Assembly: GCA_035559995.1 (NCBI GenBank)
Contig: DATMAM010000051.1
Coordinates: 62,001 to 126,000, forward strand
Direction: 5' to 3'
Source: DATMAM01 sp035559995
GTDB lineage: Bacteria > Desulfobacterota > Binatia > UBA9968
Length of the DNA stretch: 64,000 nt
Within the stretch, counting starts at the first letter, position 1. The number at the start of each line of letters is the position of its first letter. The position numbers and the translations under genes are program-made. Of the stretch, positions 1-8,123 are shown in pieces. Under the pieces are notes generated by a model. The model was not told where the DNA came from. It saw only the letters and a program-made list of their open reading frames with translations, and ran no database searches.

Positions 1-159
1 GCCCTGCTCTTTTCCCGGCGCCTGGACGCGTAGGCGCGCGCGCGGCGCGTTGAGCGCCTTTTCCTCGCCCAGCTCCCTAAACGCGGCCTCGATCGCTTCG
101 ATCTCCTCCGCCATCGGCACAAGATCTTCCATCTGCTCGTTCTTAAGGACCAAAACCAT
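1..159 (-). CDS. Ornithine cyclodeaminase/mu-crystallin family protein, N-terminal part
   Basis: Only the first 53 codons lie in the window; the rest is beyond the left edge. The translation begins MVLVLKNEQMEDLVPM and continues with EAIEAAFRELGE and an ALNAPR segment. This is the typical opening of ornithine cyclodeaminase/mu-crystallin proteins, where the first helix and the basic substrate-side Arg occur. Family members are NAD(P)-dependent cyclodeaminases or imine reductases acting on amino acids. The ATG at 159 is preceded on the minus strand by AAGGAG, which supports the start. The gene follows the ABC ATPase by 39 bases on the same strand, so the two may be co-transcribed. The catalytic and Rossmann regions are not visible, so the substrate cannot be judged. 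Confidence 0.7.
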   Translation of the reverse strand, partial: MVLVLKNEQMEDLVPMAEEIEAIEAAFRELGEEKALNAPRARLRVQAPGKEQG

Positions 160-198
160 AACGGCTCCTTCGGCTATTTGGGTCTTACGAGGCGTGGC

Positions 199-1296
199 TC
201 ACTCAATCGCCGATTCCGTCGCCGGGTCGAACAGATGAATCTTATCCATGTCCAGCCAGAGACGAAGGCGGCTTCCCGCTCGCGGGTAGTTCTCCGGATC
301 GCAGAGCACAACCATTTCCTGCCCGCCGGTGCGCACGTGGACGGCCGTTTGCGCGCCGAGAGGCTCGGCGAGTTCCACGCTGCCATCGACGGGCTGATAA
401 TTCGGTCCAGGGCACTCAGCGGACGCGACGACGTGTTCCGGCCGGATGCCGAGGACAAGATCGCGCTCGAGCCAGCGCGCGCTGGCTGACGATCGCTTCT
501 CCGGCAGCGTCAAATCCGTCCCGTCCGCCTCGAGTCGAACCGCCGAGCCGTTTCGTGCCAAGCGGACGCGCAGGAAGTTCATCGGCGGGGCGCCAATAAA
601 ACCCGCGACAAAGAGGTTCCGCGGCCTGCGGTAAATTTCCTGCGGCGGGCCCTCTTGCAAGACCACGCCCCTGTTCATCACCACCATGCGGTCGGCCAGG
701 GTCATCGCCTCGACCTGATCGTGCGTTACATAGATGACCGTGGTCTTCACCCGCTCGTGCAGCTGCTTGATCTCCGCCCGCATCCGCACCCTCAGCTTGG
801 CGTCGAGGTTACTGAGCGGCTCATCGAAAAGAAACACCTCCGGCTTGCGCACGATGGCCCGCCCCATCGCCACCCGCTGGCGCTCGCCGCCCGAGAGCTG
901 CGCGGGCTTGCGCTCAAGCAGCTCTTCGATGCGCAGCATTTCTGCCGCCTCGCGCACGCGCGCCGCGATGGCGTCTTTTGCGAGCTTGCGCAGCTCCAGG
1001 CCGATCGCCATGTTTTTGTAAACCGTCATATGGGGATACAGGGCGTAGTTTTGAAACACCATGGCGACGTTTCGGTCCTTGGGCGGGATATCGTTGACAA
1101 GCCGCTCGCCGATGACGATCTCACCGCTCGACGGCTGCTCGAGTCCGGCAACCATCCTGAGGACGGTTGTCTTGCCGCAGCCCGACGGGCCGACGAGGAC
1201 GACAAACTCGCGGTCCTTTACCTCCAGGGTTACGCGGTCAACCGCGGTTTTGCCGCCAAAGCGCTTCGTGATGTTCTTGAGACAAACGCGTGCCAT
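199..1296 (-). CDS. ABC transporter ATP-binding protein, MalK/UgpC type
   Basis: A 365-residue cytoplasmic ATPase that would energise an importer. It carries Walker A (GPSGCGKTT), the Q-loop (MVFQNYALYPHMTVYKN), the signature LSGGERQR, Walker B (VFLFDEPLSNLD) and the H-loop (VTHDQVEAM). The C-terminal third contains TOBE-like segments (GIRPEHV), as in sugar, glycerol-phosphate and iron importers. I place the start at MARVCLKNI, where GAAAGAG sits at ribosome-binding distance; the open frame extends further upstream without family similarity, and an ATG at 1314 is an alternative. No permease or binding protein is adjacent. The nearest plausible partners are the iron-type permease at 8410 and the binding proteins at 11210 and 12350. 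That pairing is inference. Confidence 0.93.
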   Translation of the reverse strand: MARVCLKNITKRFGGKTAVDRVTLEVKDREFVVLVGPSGCGKTTVLRMVAGLEQPSSGEIVIGERLVNDIPPKDRNVAMVFQNYALYPHMTVYKNMAIGLELRKLAKDAIAARVREAAEMLRIEELLERKPAQLSGGERQRVAMGRAIVRKPEVFLFDEPLSNLDAKLRVRMRAEIKQLHERVKTTVIYVTHDQVEAMTLADRMVVMNRGVVLQEGPPQEIYRRPRNLFVAGFIGAPPMNFLRVRLARNGSAVRLEADGTDLTLPEKRSSASARWLERDLVLGIRPEHVVASAECPGPNYQPVDGSVELAEPLGAQTAVHVRTGGQEMVVLCDPENYPRAGSRLRLWLDMDKIHLFDPATESAIE

Positions 1297-1482
1297 CGCT
1301 CTTTCGGATAGCATTAGAGGCGTAACGCCGCCGGTGTCAAGCTCACGCCGCTTTGCGGTCCGCGCCGAGCTCGATGCGGCCTTCCATTTGCGCGCCCAGA
1401 ATGCTAGACGTATACGCGTGCTCGCTCTGAGCCTCGCTCGCCGGTTGATTCCAGCGCCTCCTAAGCGGCTTGTCCAAAGCCT

Positions 1483-2874
1483 ATGAAATACTTGGCCATT
1501 TGCGAGGACGACCTGCTCTTTCAGTTCATGGGGAGAGCCGCGACGCGCCCGCGGGAGGTCCTGTTTTTGGTACAGACCCAGGACGTTTCGCGAAGGATCC
1601 GAAGACGGGGCGGCAGCAGCCGCTGGGGCGACTTCGAGTCGCCCGAGACCTACGAGAAGGCGCGCCTCGAGACGGTCCATCAAGCGATCCTTTTCCTGCG
1701 CGACTCGCAGTTGCGGAGCCGCGTGTACTCGATGCTCAGAACCCGTCGCCCGGATCTTCCCATCCTTTCGCTTTCCCCCGACAGCCGAAGCCCGGAGATG
1801 AAGCGGGACCCCCTTTTACGGACCATCCCTCTGGAAGATATCTTTAAGGAGTTTTGCGCGCCGCAGCTGCTCGACGTGCTAAACCAGCAGCGGGTGGAAA
1901 AGATCCGCTCGCTGTTTCGCGAAAAGGACAAAATTCACATCTTGCTGCAGCACGATCCCGACCCCGACGCCATCGGCAGCGCGCTCGCCTTGCGCGAGCT
2001 GCTGGGACGAAACCGATCGACCACGCCGATCGTGACGTTCGGCGAGGTCTCCCGTCCGGAAAACATCGCGATGATCAGCCTGCTCGACATTCAGATCGAC
2101 AAGATCACGCCCGAGGAGCTGCATCAGGACGGCGCGCGCCTGGCGCTCGTCGACGTGCAGCCGCCCTACTTTGAGCAGCCGCTCGGGCGCGTCGATCTCG
2201 TCGTCGATCACCATCCCAAGCGAAGCAACTTCAAGGCGCGCTACGTGGACTTGAGGCCCGCCTACGGGGCCACCTCGACCATCTTTACGGGTTATCTGCG
2301 CGCGGCGGGCATCAAGCCGTCGCAGCGGCTGGCGACGGCGTTGCTCTACGGCATCAAGACCGACACGCTTTTCCTGGAGCGCGGCACCCACGCCGCGGAT
2401 CTGGAGGCCTTCACCTATCTTTATCCCCTGGCCAACCGCGCCCTGATCACGAAGATGGAACGCCCTTCGTTGCCGCGCGAGGACCTGGAGGCGTTCGGCC
2501 GGGCGCTGAGCCGCCTGCAACTGGAAGACGGCGTCGCCGTGATCCATATGGGCGAGATTCGCCGCGAAGACGTGATTCCGCAGATGGCCGAGCTGAGCCT
2601 GCAAATCGAGGGCGTGGAGTGGAGCGTCGTATCGGGACTGCACGGCGATCGGGTGGTGATCTCGGTGCGCAACGTCGGCTACGTCAAGAGCGCCGGCGAC
2701 GTCATGAAGCGGATTTTTGACGAGCTCGGGAGCGCCGGCGGCCATCGGTCGATGGCCAAAGCGGTCGTGCCGATCGAGCGCTTCAAGGAGCACTTCGGCG
2801 AGGTCAGCGAGCGCGTCATCCGCCAGGCGATCATGCGGCTGATCGAGCCGCGCTCGGAGGCGGTCGCGCCGTGA
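1483..2874 (+). CDS. DHH family phosphoesterase with N-terminal TrkA-N-like domain
   Basis: A 463-residue cytoplasmic protein. The first 130 residues start MKYLAICEDD and look like a degenerate Rossmann/TrkA-N domain. Residues from about 150 form a DHH phosphoesterase: HDPDPDAIGSA (motif I), VDVQPP, VDHHP (the DHH signature), the GATST loop and GIKTDT. A DHHA1 domain with SAGGHRSMA lies near the C-terminus. Relatives are Mn-dependent phosphodiesterases such as NrnA (nanoRNA/pAp) and GdpP (cyclic-di-AMP). The metal ligands look intact, so activity is likely. The TrkA-N plus DHH arrangement is known in archaea and deltaproteobacteria-like genomes, with substrate unsettled. Transcribed away from the ABC ATPase, with 186 bases between them. 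Confidence 0.88.
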   Translation: MKYLAICEDDLLFQFMGRAATRPREVLFLVQTQDVSRRIRRRGGSSRWGDFESPETYEKARLETVHQAILFLRDSQLRSRVYSMLRTRRPDLPILSLSPDSRSPEMKRDPLLRTIPLEDIFKEFCAPQLLDVLNQQRVEKIRSLFREKDKIHILLQHDPDPDAIGSALALRELLGRNRSTTPIVTFGEVSRPENIAMISLLDIQIDKITPEELHQDGARLALVDVQPPYFEQPLGRVDLVVDHHPKRSNFKARYVDLRPAYGATSTIFTGYLRAAGIKPSQRLATALLYGIKTDTLFLERGTHAADLEAFTYLYPLANRALITKMERPSLPREDLEAFGRALSRLQLEDGVAVIHMGEIRREDVIPQMAELSLQIEGVEWSVVSGLHGDRVVISVRNVGYVKSAGDVMKRIFDELGSAGGHRSMAKAVVPIERFKEHFGEVSERVIRQAIMRLIEPRSEAVAP

Positions 2875-2890
2875 CAAGCCCGCGAAAACA

Positions 2891-2919
2891 TTGACTTGAA
2901 TAGGGTGATCTGTTACTAA
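2891..2919 (+). promoter_or_regulatory. Sigma70-type promoter for the ferredoxin gene
   Basis: TTGACT at 2891-2896, a 17-base spacer and TACTAA at 2914-2919, followed by an AT-rich leader to the ferredoxin start. Predicted from hexamers and spacing only. Confidence 0.5.
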
Positions 2920-2951
2920 GGCAAACTTAATTTGTAGCCGAGGAGGCGTGA

Positions 2952-3227
2952 ATGGCCTACGTCATTTGTGAGCCTTGCATTAACGTCAAGGATACCGCTT
3001 GCGTGGATGTTTGTCCCGTCGATTGCATTCACCCGACCAAAAACGAGACCGAGGAATTCGAAAGGGAAAACAAGCTCTACATCGATCCCGACGAATGCAT
3101 CGATTGCGGCGCCTGCGAGCCGGTGTGCCCGGTCGAAGCGATCTTCGAGGAAGCGGCGGTTCCGGACAAGTGGAAGCATTTCATCCAGATCGACGCCGAT
3201 TACTACAAAAAGAGGAAGGGAAGTTAG
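2952..3227 (+). CDS. 7Fe ferredoxin (3Fe-4S/4Fe-4S), Thermus type
   Basis: A 91-residue electron carrier. The N-terminal part VICEPCINVKDTACVDVCPV aligns with the Thermus/Azotobacter 7Fe ferredoxins. C9 and C17, with the last Cys of the second motif, would hold the 3Fe-4S cluster. C21 plus CIDCGAC would hold the 4Fe-4S cluster. The segment EAAVPDKWKHFIQIDADYY is the usual C-terminal helix of this family. A very good ribosome-binding site (GAGGAGG) and a sigma70-like promoter precede it. It probably acts as a general low-potential carrier. It ends three bases before the convergent lipA stop, so the two genes share a transcription boundary. Confidence 0.95.
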   Translation: MAYVICEPCINVKDTACVDVCPVDCIHPTKNETEEFERENKLYIDPDECIDCGACEPVCPVEAIFEEAAVPDKWKHFIQIDADYYKKRKGS

Positions 3228-3230
3228 CGT

Positions 3231-4079
3231 TTATTGCACGTGGGTCCAGGCGTGATAGGAGCTGCGTACCAGCGGCCCCGCCTCCACATGACGAAATCCC
3301 ATCCGCTCCGCATCCTGCTTAAGCTCGGTAAATTCCGCCGGGGTCACGTAGCGCGACACCGGCAGCTGGCGCTCCGAGGGCTGAAGATACTGCCCCAGCG
3401 TCACGATGTCGCACTCAACCTCCCTTAGATCGGCCAGGGTCGCCCTGACCTCTTCCAGCGTCTCGCCAACGCCGAGCATCAAGCCCGATTTGGTGAGAAG
3501 GTCGGCACGCATGCGCTTTGCGGCCTCGAGCAGGTCCAAAGAGCGGCGGTAAATCGCGCCCGGCCGAACCTTTCTGTAGAGCCTGGGGACGGTTTCGATA
3601 TTGTGGTTCAGGATGTCGATTCCGGAGCCGACGACGGTCTCCAGCGCGCGCAGGTCACCCCGGAAGTCGGGAATCAGGACTTCGACCCGGGTTTGCGGGT
3701 TCAAGCTTTTTATCCAGAAAACCGTCTGCGCGAAGTGGGCGGCGCCGCCGTCGGGAAGATCGTCGCGGTCGACCGAGGTCACCACGACATGCCTTAAGCC
3801 CAGCTCCCCGACCACCCGCGCGACGTTTTTCGGTTCTTCGAGGTCCAGCGGGCCCGGGCGGCCCTTGCTGATCGCGCAGAACCTGCAGCCGCGGGTGCAG
3901 ATGTCCCCCAGGATGAGAAACGTCGCGGTGCTGTGGCTCCAGCACTCGCCGATATTCGGGCAGCGCGCTTCCTCGCAGACCGTGTGGAGCTTTCGCTCCC
4001 TGAGAATGCGCTTCAGCCGGAGGTAGTTGGGGCTACCCGGGAATCTGACTTTAACCCAATCGGGATGCCTTCTTGGCAT
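3231..4079 (-). CDS. lipA: Lipoyl synthase
   Basis: A 282-residue radical-SAM enzyme that inserts two sulfur atoms into protein-bound octanoyl groups. The auxiliary cluster cysteines are C35, C40 and C46 (CEEARCPNIGEC). The SAM cluster is C61-C65-C68 (CTRGCRFC), and the conserved C-terminal RSSYHA motif is present. The HNIETVPRLYRKVRPGA segment is characteristic. It lies downstream of lipB and overlaps its end by 67 bases, which supports translational coupling. Length and motifs are complete. The products would lipoylate 2-oxoacid dehydrogenases or the glycine cleavage system, none of which is in the window. Confidence 0.97.
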   Translation of the reverse strand: MPRRHPDWVKVRFPGSPNYLRLKRILRERKLHTVCEEARCPNIGECWSHSTATFLILGDICTRGCRFCAISKGRPGPLDLEEPKNVARVVGELGLRHVVVTSVDRDDLPDGGAAHFAQTVFWIKSLNPQTRVEVLIPDFRGDLRALETVVGSGIDILNHNIETVPRLYRKVRPGAIYRRSLDLLEAAKRMRADLLTKSGLMLGVGETLEEVRATLADLREVECDIVTLGQYLQPSERQLPVSRYVTPAEFTELKQDAERMGFRHVEAGPLVRSSYHAWTHVQ

Positions 4080-4714
4080 AATGGCTTTAGCTCACTGTAG
4101 CCCAGGCGCTCGGCGAAGGCGCGCGCCCATCTTTCCTTGACGTCGCTGAAAGGCACCCGCCGCCCCAGCTCTTTTTCCATCGAGGTCATTTCGGCCCAAG
4201 ATAAGCCGCACGGGACAATCCGCTCGAAGTACGCAAGATCGGTGCTCACGTTGAGCGCAAGACCGTGAAACGTGACGCCCTTGCGCACGCGGATGCCGAT
4301 CGAGGCGATTTTTCGGTTTTCGATCCAAAGGCCGGTCCAGGGCGGCATGCGCCGCGCGCTCATCCCGAAATCGCTTAAGGTCGCAATCGTGCTCTCTTCG
4401 AGCTCGCGAAGGTAGCGATGCACGGCTTTTCGCAGGTGCGAGCGGAGATCGATGATCGGATAGGCCACCATCTGCCCCGGGCCGTGATACGTGATATCGC
4501 CGCCACGCGTGACGCGAAACAGGGGGATGTCCCCTTGGTCCAAGAGATGGCGCTCGTTGCCGCCGCGCCCGATCGTAAAGACATGCGGATGCTCGACGAG
4601 GAGCACGAGATCGCTCACGTCGCCCCGCTGGCGCATCTCGACGAGCCGCTCTTGAAGCTCAAGCACGTGCCCGTAGTCGGCAACCCCCAAGTCGTGCAGA
4701 AGAAGCGCGCGCAT
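4013..4714 (-). CDS. lipB: Octanoyl-[acyl carrier protein]:protein octanoyltransferase
   Basis: A 233-residue enzyme that moves octanoate from acyl carrier protein to lipoyl domains, the step before LipA. The family motif RGGDITYHGPGQ is at residues 70-81, the catalytic lysine is K135 (RKIASIGI) and the catalytic cysteine is C169 (IVPCGL). HVFTIGRGG matches the N-terminal substrate loop. The final 20 residues or so run past the usual family end and overlap lipA in another frame, so the C-terminus may be a lineage-specific tail. lipB and lipA form a two-gene operon running leftward. Confidence 0.96.
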   Translation of the reverse strand: MRALLLHDLGVADYGHVLELQERLVEMRQRGDVSDLVLLVEHPHVFTIGRGGNERHLLDQGDIPLFRVTRGGDITYHGPGQMVAYPIIDLRSHLRKAVHRYLRELEESTIATLSDFGMSARRMPPWTGLWIENRKIASIGIRVRKGVTFHGLALNVSTDLAYFERIVPCGLSWAEMTSMEKELGRRVPFSDVKERWARAFAERLGYSELKPLCQEGIPIGLKSDSRVAPTTSG

Positions 4715-4799
4715 TTCGCTAAAATTTTCTTAGCCTCACGGGCGCGCTTTTTGCAAGGGCAGGCAACGCCGCTTCCGGGTGCTTTCGCCCGCGAAAAAG

Positions 4800-4829
4800 T
4801 TGACACCGTCGGCCGCCAACGGGTAGAGT
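4800..4829 (+). promoter_or_regulatory. Sigma70-type promoter for the NCS2 permease
   Basis: TTGACA at 4800-4805, an 18-base spacer and TAGAGT at 4824-4829, located 27 bases before the permease start. Predicted by eye. Confidence 0.45.
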
Positions 4830-4856
4830 CCGTGGCAAAAATCCCAGAGCCTTGCG

Positions 4857-6377
4857 ATGCCGAGCTCGCCCTATCCCTGGTTCGTGCGCAACGATCTCGA
4901 CGGCTTTTTCGGCCTCATGATCGACAATCTGATTCAGCTGATCCTGATCGTGAGCCTGTGTCGCGAGCTCCTTCACATGCCCGACGCGCTCATCTTCCGC
5001 CAGATCCTTCCGGGAGCGGCGATTTCGATCCTGGTCGGCAACTTTTTTTACACGTGGCAGGCGCGCCAGCTCGCGCGTGAAACCGGCCGGAGCGACGTCA
5101 CGGCGCTTCCCTACGGCATCAACACGGTAAGCCTGTTCGCCTACGTGTTTTTCATCATGATCCCCGTTTACCAGGAGACTCAGGATCCCGTCTGGGCGTG
5201 GAAGATCGGCCTGGTGGCCTGTTTTCTCAACGGCGCGATCGAGATCGTCGGCGCTTTCGTGGCGGAGAGGGTTCGGCGGATGACGCCGCGCGCCGCGTTG
5301 CTCTCGGCCCTGGCGGGGATCGCGGTCACCTTCATCTCGATGGACTTCTTGTTTCGCATCTTCGGCAAGCCCCTCATCGCGCTTCTTCCCATGGCGTTGA
5401 TTCTGGTCTCCTATTTCGCGCACTACCGGTTTCCCGGCGCGGTGCCTGGCGGTCTGATCGCGATCGCCGTCGGTACCGCGCTCGCCTGGGGGCTGGGAGC
5501 GATGACCTACAAGGCCGGGACGGTCAGCGCAAGCGCAAGCTGGCCTTCGTTTGCGGGCGGGCCCCTGTGGGAAGCGCTTTGGGACCCGGAGTTCCTGAAA
5601 TACTTTTCCGTGATCTTCCCCATGGGCATCTTTAACGTCGTCGGCTCGCTCCAGAACATCGAAAGCGCGGCCGCGGCCGGCGACCGCTACCGAACTTTTC
5701 CGTCGCTGATGGCGAACGGCGTCGGCTCGGTCGTCGCAGCCTTCTTCGGCAGCGCGTTTCCGACGACGATCTACATCGGCCACCCGGGGTGGAAGCGGCT
5801 TGGCGCGCGCGCCGGCTACTCGGCGCTGAACGGGGTGTTCGTGAGCTTTCTCTGCCTTACGGGGACGATCAACGCGGTCTTGACTTTTATCCCGCTGGAA
5901 GCGGGAATCGGAATTCTCCTTTATATCGGAATCGTCATCGTCGCCCAGGCGTTTCAAGAGACCCCCAAGGAGCACGCCCCCGCGGTCGCCCTAGGCCTTT
6001 TTCCCGCGCTCGCCGCGTGGGGACTGTCGATGGTGGAAAGCGGCTTGCGGGCGGCGGGCAAGACGCTGGCCGAAGTTGAACCCGGCTCTTTTAACCTGGC
6101 GTTGCACGGCATGATCTCGCTCGAGCGCGGCTTTATCTTCACTTCGATGATCCTGTCGGCCATCGGCGTCTTTCTCATCGAGCGCGCGTTCGCGCGCGCG
6201 GCGCTCTGGTCGCTGGCCGCGGCCTTTTTTGCCGCGCTGGGGATCATCCACGCGTACGAGATCACGCCCGGCGGGGTTACGTCGCGCTTCGGGTTGCTCG
6301 AAGCGCCGGAGTTCGCCGCCGGTTACGTCCTGTTGTCGGTGCTTTTTTGGCTGGTGAGCTGGCGGCAGGAAAGCTGA
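4857..6377 (+). CDS. NCS2-family nucleobase permease, AzgA-like
   Basis: A 506-residue inner-membrane protein with about 12 to 14 hydrophobic segments. The N-terminal region (RNDLDGFFGLMIDNLIQL), LPYGINTVSLFAYVFFIM, and the FPTTIYIGHPGWKRLGARAGYS segment in place of the usual ETAAG region recall the AzgA-type branch of the NCS2 xanthine/uracil/adenine permeases. Family members are proton or sodium symporters of purines. A clear promoter lies just upstream and the gene stands alone, tail to tail with the 140-residue protein on the other strand. The substrate cannot be fixed from sequence alone. Confidence 0.82.
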   Translation: MPSSPYPWFVRNDLDGFFGLMIDNLIQLILIVSLCRELLHMPDALIFRQILPGAAISILVGNFFYTWQARQLARETGRSDVTALPYGINTVSLFAYVFFIMIPVYQETQDPVWAWKIGLVACFLNGAIEIVGAFVAERVRRMTPRAALLSALAGIAVTFISMDFLFRIFGKPLIALLPMALILVSYFAHYRFPGAVPGGLIAIAVGTALAWGLGAMTYKAGTVSASASWPSFAGGPLWEALWDPEFLKYFSVIFPMGIFNVVGSLQNIESAAAAGDRYRTFPSLMANGVGSVVAAFFGSAFPTTIYIGHPGWKRLGARAGYSALNGVFVSFLCLTGTINAVLTFIPLEAGIGILLYIGIVIVAQAFQETPKEHAPAVALGLFPALAAWGLSMVESGLRAAGKTLAEVEPGSFNLALHGMISLERGFIFTSMILSAIGVFLIERAFARAALWSLAAAFFAALGIIHAYEITPGGVTSRFGLLEAPEFAAGYVLLSVLFWLVSWRQES

Positions 6378-6387
6378 AGGCGCGACT

Positions 6388-6810
6388 TTATTCTTCCCTC
6401 AGCCGGCGAACGACGCGGGCCACGAACTCCGAGGCGCTCGCGCGGCGCCCGCCATCCACGCGCACGCCCAACGCCCGCAGGGCGTCCCGCAGCCAGTGCA
6501 CGACGACCCCGCGAACATACGACGGATCCAAATCGAAAATCCCGCACAGCTCCAGAAACGAAAACGGCGACTCGGTCGCGTCGCTAAAGATCCACTCCAG
6601 GTCCTCCGCCACCTGCTTGCGGTGGCCCGGGTGCTGCGCCAGGTCGCGCACCTCGATGAGGGCGTCGGTGAGAACCGCCGCCGCGAGATGCTTTTCCGGC
6701 GTCCACACGATTCGCCGCGCCGGCTCTTCGGGGCTGACAAAGCCGCCGACGACGCGCTCGAATTCGCTCGCACCGCTATCTTTTCCTTCAGTTTTGCTAT
6801 CGTCGAACAT
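6388..6810 (-). CDS. Conserved protein of unknown function with a WIFSD...PFSF segment
   Basis: A 140-residue acidic soluble protein with no membrane segment or signal peptide. The central part DLEWIFSDATESPFSFLELC followed by GIFDLDPSYVRGVV resembles small uncharacterised proteins I recall from deltaproteobacteria-like genomes, where a W-x-x-SD motif is followed by FSF and a short helix. The ATG at 6810 has AAGAGGA at good spacing, so the start is well supported. It is downstream of the MarR gene on the same strand, and a half-similar copy of the MarR-gene palindrome lies 125 to 140 bases before its start. No function is assigned. Confidence 0.7.
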   Translation of the reverse strand: MFDDSKTEGKDSGASEFERVVGGFVSPEEPARRIVWTPEKHLAAAVLTDALIEVRDLAQHPGHRKQVAEDLEWIFSDATESPFSFLELCGIFDLDPSYVRGVVVHWLRDALRALGVRVDGGRRASASEFVARVVRRLREE

Positions 6811-6934
6811 CGTTCCTCTTGGTCACCGATCGGGTGATTTTGATTCTCCCTGCCCTTCGCCAGGCTCGGGGCAACGTTTTTCGAAAGAAAAAAATGCCTC
6901 CCCTTGGCGAAGGCCGGATCGATTCCTCGTCTGT

Positions 6935-6950
6935 AACTGCATATACACGT
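6935..6950. promoter_or_regulatory. Second copy of a putative MarR operator
   Basis: AACTGCATATACACGT matches the palindrome at 7431-7446 at 12 of 16 positions and shares the 9-mer TATACACGT exactly. It lies between the MarR stop and the start of the 140-residue protein, where it could serve that gene. Confidence 0.35.
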
Positions 6951-6967
6951 TTTGGTTCCCAAAAAAA

Positions 6968-7426
6968 TCAGCGCTTCCGCGCCGCCTCCACGACCGCCGC
7001 AAGGTCCGCCAGCAGGCGCTCCAGCCGCTTCTGGCCGAGCGCCTTCGTGATTTTCGCCTGCGCCCCCTGCCACAAAGGATACGCGCGCGCGAGGACCTCC
7101 TCCCCCGCCGGCGTTACCGTGATCTCTCGTTCGCGGCGATCCTTCCCGGGCGCAAGCCTGATCAGACGCGCCTTCGCGAGCGGGCGCAGGTTCCGGGTCA
7201 AGGTCGTGCGGTCCATCACCATTTGCGCCGCCAGCCGCGACACGGTCACGGTCCCCAGCGTCTTGCTCGCCGCTAAAACCCCGAGCTGGCTGGCGCGAAG
7301 CCCGCTCGGCCGCAGTGCGCTGTCGTAAAACTGCGTGACGGCGCGCATCGCCTTGCGCAGGTTGCCGCAGCAGCAAAGCGGCCCCTCCGCCTGGAGTCGC
7401 GCCAAAAGGTTCGCCCGCCCCGGCAT
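6968..7426 (-). CDS. MarR family transcriptional regulator
   Basis: A 152-residue winged-helix regulator. A recognition region (VSRLAAQMVMDRTTLTRNL) is followed by the wing KDRREREITVTPAGEEVL, the classic MarR arrangement. Near the N-terminus CCCG forms a cysteine-rich patch that could make it redox- or metal-sensitive, which is inference. I chose ATG 7426 (MPGRANLL) over the upstream GTG at 7444, because the GTG lies inside the palindrome ACGTGAGTATACACGT at 7431-7446, more likely the operator. Autorepression is therefore expected. The same-strand gene beyond it is the 140-residue protein. The effector is unknown. Confidence 0.88.
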   Translation of the reverse strand: MPGRANLLARLQAEGPLCCCGNLRKAMRAVTQFYDSALRPSGLRASQLGVLAASKTLGTVTVSRLAAQMVMDRTTLTRNLRPLAKARLIRLAPGKDRREREITVTPAGEEVLARAYPLWQGAQAKITKALGQKRLERLLADLAAVVEAARKR

Positions 7427-7430
7427 TAAA

Positions 7431-7446
7431 ACGTGAGTATACACGT
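7431..7446. promoter_or_regulatory. Palindromic operator before the MarR gene
   Basis: ACGTGAGTATACACGT has ACGTG/CACGT arms around a 6-base AT-rich centre and lies 5 bases before the chosen MarR ATG. The position fits autoregulation. Confidence 0.5.
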
Positions 7447-7504
7447 AATTTCGCTTCGGTCAAGCGCGCGCCGCGCCTCTCGGGCGCGCGCACGGCGGCA
7501 GCGG

Positions 7505-7996
7505 CTAGAACTCGCCGCGATAGTAGCCTTTTTGGCCGCGGCTTTCCTCGATACCGACCTCGAGAAACCGAAGCCTGGCGCCGGGATAGCGGCGCTGGAC
7601 GCGCTTGCGGATCAGATGGGCCGCGTACTCCGCGAGCAGTTCGGTGCTCGTGTTGGCGATCGGCAGCACGACCGCGTCCCGCCGCGGCACGATGATGCGC
7701 TGCTTTCGGTAGCGCACGCGCACCTCGTCGAGCGTCTGCCTCACCTCGAGCAGCGGGCTCGCGCCCTGGATCAGCGTGCGATGATCCAGCTCATCGCAGA
7801 TCTTTTTCACCAGCGGCTTGAACGTAATGAAGTTCAAGACGACGCCGGCGTCGTCCAGCTCCCCCTCGACCGCAACCGACACCTGGTAGTTGTGCCCGTG
7901 GAGCGGCTCGCGATGGCCGTCGGCGAAAATGAGAAAATGCGCGGAGGCAAAATTGAAATAATCTTTCTCGACCTGGATGCTAAAGCGGCGCGGCAT
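7505..7996 (-). CDS. 6-pyruvoyl-tetrahydropterin synthase/QueD family protein lacking the usual Cys
   Basis: A 163-residue member of the COG0720 family. The zinc ligands are present: H in FASAHFL, and both His of LHGHNYQV. A late His/Glu pair is visible in ELDHRTLI and LEVGIEES. In QueD and PTPS-I a catalytic Cys lies just before the HGH motif. Here the segment reads ADGHREPLHGH, with Arg-Glu instead. Family variants with Glu near this position include PTPS-III and PTPS-VI types, so the activity may be pterin rather than queuosine related. The start at 7996 is chosen because similarity begins there; the frame stays open upstream for 54 codons without similarity. Confidence 0.8.
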   Translation of the reverse strand: MPRRFSIQVEKDYFNFASAHFLIFADGHREPLHGHNYQVSVAVEGELDDAGVVLNFITFKPLVKKICDELDHRTLIQGASPLLEVRQTLDEVRVRYRKQRIIVPRRDAVVLPIANTSTELLAEYAAHLIRKRVQRRYPGARLRFLEVGIEESRGQKGYYRGEF

Positions 7997-8123
7997 CTTC
8001 CCGACGTTAGCCAAATCGTGCGCGCGGCGCAACCGAAAGCTCGCCCTTGACCGCGCGGGCTTTCTTGACTTCAACCCGGGCTTCAGACTAAGAGGAAGCT
8101 CAGATCGCCGCTCGGAGAGCAAA

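Noticed and set aside
4719..5975. 418-residue minus-strand frame opposite the NCS2 permease
   Set aside because: It is highly charged and repetitive, antisense to a membrane protein with clear hydrophobic segments.
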